Origin: Anthoceros angustus
Lineage: Eukaryota; Streptophyta; Anthocerotopsida; Anthocerotales; Anthocerotaceae
Assembly (NCBI GenBank): GCA_010909165.1
Contig: MU008173.1
Location: forward strand, 496,001-560,000
Direction of reading: 5' to 3'
DNA: 64,000 bases
Within the stretch, counting starts at the first letter, position 1; every line of letters starts with the position of its first letter. A program made the translations under genes and the position numbers. The notes beneath the pieces are model-generated. The model searched no databases. It was not told the origin of the DNA and saw only the letters and a program-made list of their open reading frames with translations. This document shows, piece after piece, positions 61,901-64,000 of this stretch.

Positions 61901-62875
61901 GGAGGAGGGGCCGAACCAGCTTACTTTGTTGTGCCTACACCTGGTGTGCCAGTCAGCCAGATCTGGATCCAAAGGTCTTCTCTTGCTGGGGAACATGTGG
62001 CGGCGGGTGCCTTTGACACAGCGATGCGCTTGCTGAATAGGCAGCTTGGGATTCGTAACTTTGCTCCCCTGAAGTCAGCTTTCTTGGATCTTCATCTGGC
62101 ATCCCACACATCTCTACCAGGCCTTGTTTCCTTGCCAGTATTGCCACTGGCCCTTGAGAAGGGATGGACTGAAAACGCAAGTCCAAATGTTAGGAACGCA
62201 CCAGCCCTCATCTGGAAGCTCTCCACGTTGGAAGAGAAGTTGAAAGCAGGTTATAAGGCGGTTACGGAGGGCAAGTTCACGGAGGCCTTGAGACTGTTCC
62301 TCACCATTTTGCACACTATTCCCCTGCTCGTCGTGGACAGCAGGAAAGAAGTGGATGAGGTGAAAGAACTGGTGTCACTATCAAAGGACTATGTCCTTGC
62401 GATGAGGATTGAACTGAGGCGGAAGGAATTGAAGGATGACTTGGTCCGACAATCAGAGCTTGCTGCATACTTCACTCACTGCAACCTCCAGCCAACGCAT
62501 CTGAGACTCAGCTTGCAGTCTGCCATGAACACCAACTTCAAAGCCAAGAACTTCAATGCAACAGCGTCTTTCTGCCAGCGGCTGTTGCAATTGAATATTC
62601 CTCCAGCAACAGCAACTAAGGTCCGGCAAGCATTACAAGCTTGCGAGAGGTCTCCCAGAGACGAGCTCCCCATCAACTATGATCCCCGAAATCCATTTGT
62701 GGTCTGCGGAGCCACTTTGACGCCCATATATCGTGGGAGCAGAGATATTTCTTGCCCGTACTGCACAGCTAAATTTGTGCCAGAAACAAGTGGGCAGGTC
62801 TGTCCTATTTGTGAGCTGGCTACTATTGGAGCAGATGCATCAGGATTATATTGCTCAACCACTCAATCCCGGTAG
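58902..62875 (+). CDS. COPA: Coatomer subunit alpha (alpha-COP)
   Basis: Large subunit of the COPI coat, which retrieves cargo from Golgi to ER by binding KKxx-type signals. Exons 58,902-59,109, 59,317-59,811 and 59,925-62,875 join in frame to about 1,217 aa, essentially the plant family length. The start [19 protein letters not shown] is the conserved N terminus. WD40 repeats fill about 1-320 ([47 protein letters not shown]), followed by the coatomer WD-associated region ([32 protein letters not shown]) and the acidic linker near 800. The C-terminal domain binds epsilon-COP in the family and ends with Cys pairs (CPYC, CPIC). Introns are 207 and 113 bp. An upstream in-frame extension exists but is not conserved. 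Confidence 0.96.
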
Positions 62876-63564
62876 CATCACTGCCTTAGTGTCTCTTTGA
62901 CCTGGCTGGATTGTCACACTTCGTGTTGGCAGATTGCGGCATCAGTTCACCTTTCGAGGGTTGGCAAGAGTGTAGAGAACATTTTAGGAGTCGGGGGACA
63001 AGCAGGAAAGGGATCTTCAGCAGGCTTATGGGGATGTTCGCATGCTGTTGAGTTTTTTCGGTTTTGCTCGTGTTGTGGCTCGTGTTTTGTCAAGCATTCA
63101 TGCAGGGATATTGATTCACATCTAGTGGAGACACGTAGTTCAGAGGCATGGTCTTAGTCAACACAGCACAACTGTTGTAGGTATAGGCCAACAATGTAGT
63201 TTTGCACATGACTTAGGAATGTGCATGTATACTCCAAACATTGTTGGAGTTGAGTAAACTGAGATACAGCAAATTGGAATTCTAATGTGCCTCTCGCAAC
63301 CAAAATGTGCCTCTCAATACCTCCCTTTCGCAGTCAGTTCTCCTGTCCCCTCGGGGAGATAAACCAGATACAGGCAATGCAGTTGCTCGTGGCCCGCCGC
63401 TCTGCCTCGAACCAAATGGCAGGAAGAACAGCTAGTAAACTCAACCGTCGTCCATTCATCAAATGGCAGGAAGAACAGCTAGCAAAGTCGTCCATTAATC
63501 AATAAACAGTTTGCAGAATGGGATATATCGTGTTCGTCCTTTCAGTATCGTGATCAGGGCTTCT
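62876..63564. other. 3' flank of the alpha-COP gene
   Basis: Probably 3' UTR and intergenic DNA. It holds a 47-bp tandem duplication (63,413-63,459 and 63,460-63,502, common start CAAATGGCAGGAAGAACAGC). No coding frame is credible. Confidence 0.5.
63413..63502. repeat. Tandem duplication, 47-bp unit x 2
   Basis: Adjacent copies share CAAATGGCAGGAAGAACAGC and GTCGTCCATT; the second has lost about 7 bp. Confidence 0.88.
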
Positions 63565-63856
63565 TCAGCTCATCCAAAAATCATTGTCAGTCACAATTTC
63601 CCCTTCGACACCCGTGACATACCACATCTCGGTAAACATTTTCAACAGATGCTCTGTGAGATCATGCAGCCCCTGGGGAGTAAGGCTCGTGGGAGGGCTG
63701 AACTGTTGAAGCTGAATACGCTTCCATCTAGAAATGACATGTGAAACGGAATAGCCATCACCTGGGGCAGCAGGAGGAAGCAGCAGGTTGTCCGAGAACA
63801 CCCCTGTGTGGTGCACCCTGCGCGGAGGGAGATGTATCAATAGCCGCAGATCTGCG
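63565..63856 (-). CDS. Possible last exon of an unrecognised gene running off the right edge
   Basis: A minus-strand frame of about 97 residues follows an acceptor-like TTGCAG (63,857-63,862). It reads HHTGVFSDNLLLPPAAPGDG, YSVSHVISRWKRIQLQ and GLHDLTEHLLKMFTEMWYV, ending VTDNDFWMS at 63,565. The composition is protein-like and lacks the low-complexity look of shadow frames. I recognise no family. It converges on the alpha-COP gene, as neighbours in this block often do. The upstream 140 bp would be intron. Confidence 0.35.
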
Positions 63857-64000
63857 CTGCAATGCAAGGCGTCGCACAAGCATGGAAAGGCCTCGACATG
63901 TTGGAGATCACATCAGGTGGTCTGCAGGATTTATCTTGGGAGAAGACAATGGATGAAAATGGTTGAAAGACACTTTACTCTGCCTTCAACCAAATTATGC

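Overview
The window is nuclear DNA of a land plant whose sperm are flagellated. Plant markers are a PLS-class pentatricopeptide repeat (PPR) protein, a plant-type XK1/D-ribulose kinase, plant-like beta-adaptin and alpha-COP, and Ty3/gypsy and Ty1/copia retroelements of plant type. A complete axonemal dynein heavy chain excludes flowering plants and conifers and points to a bryophyte, lycophyte, fern, cycad or Ginkgo. Introns are short (mostly 60-150 bp in the dynein and kinase genes) and several long housekeeping genes have few or none. That would fit a compact-intron lycophyte such as Selaginella, but this is an inference and not a species call.

Layout. (1) 1-17,464: a GC-rich block of decayed Ty3/gypsy retroelements on the minus strand. 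Three related LTRs (about 1,537-3,056, 13,831-15,396 and 15,808-17,464) separate a gag fragment, one full-length but dead internal region (gag, protease, reverse transcriptase/RNase H, integrase, polypurine tract) and a gag fragment running off the left edge. Many internal segments are duplicated in tandem. (2) 17,465-22,198: non-coding DNA with a decayed Ty1/copia pol and several local repeats. (3) 22,199-50,227: a gene-dense block. It holds a Has1/DDX18-type DEAD-box helicase (+), beta-adaptin (-), a PPR editing-type protein (+), an XK1-type FGGY kinase (+, seven exons) and a 17-kb inner-arm dynein heavy chain gene (-, tens of exons). (4) 50,228-58,800: AT-rich repeat DNA with a decayed retroelement gag on the minus strand, interrupted by a 3.1-kb putative DNA transposon with inverted ends. 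(5) 58,902-62,875: the coatomer alpha-subunit gene (+, three exons). (6) The right end holds a possible last exon of another gene on the minus strand.

The cellular genes form no operon-like unit. They cover ribosome biogenesis, clathrin-coated vesicle formation, organellar RNA processing, plastid pentulose phosphorylation, sperm motility and Golgi-to-ER transport. The more unusual signals are structural: LTRs that seem to carry a sense-strand plant transposon-protein-like domain, serial tandem duplications inside the retroelement, a PPR gene bracketed by a 60-bp inverted repeat next to a long hairpin, a DNA transposon nested in a retroelement gag, and a perfect 28-bp palindrome. All exon borders were read by eye from splice consensus, reading frame and family conservation.
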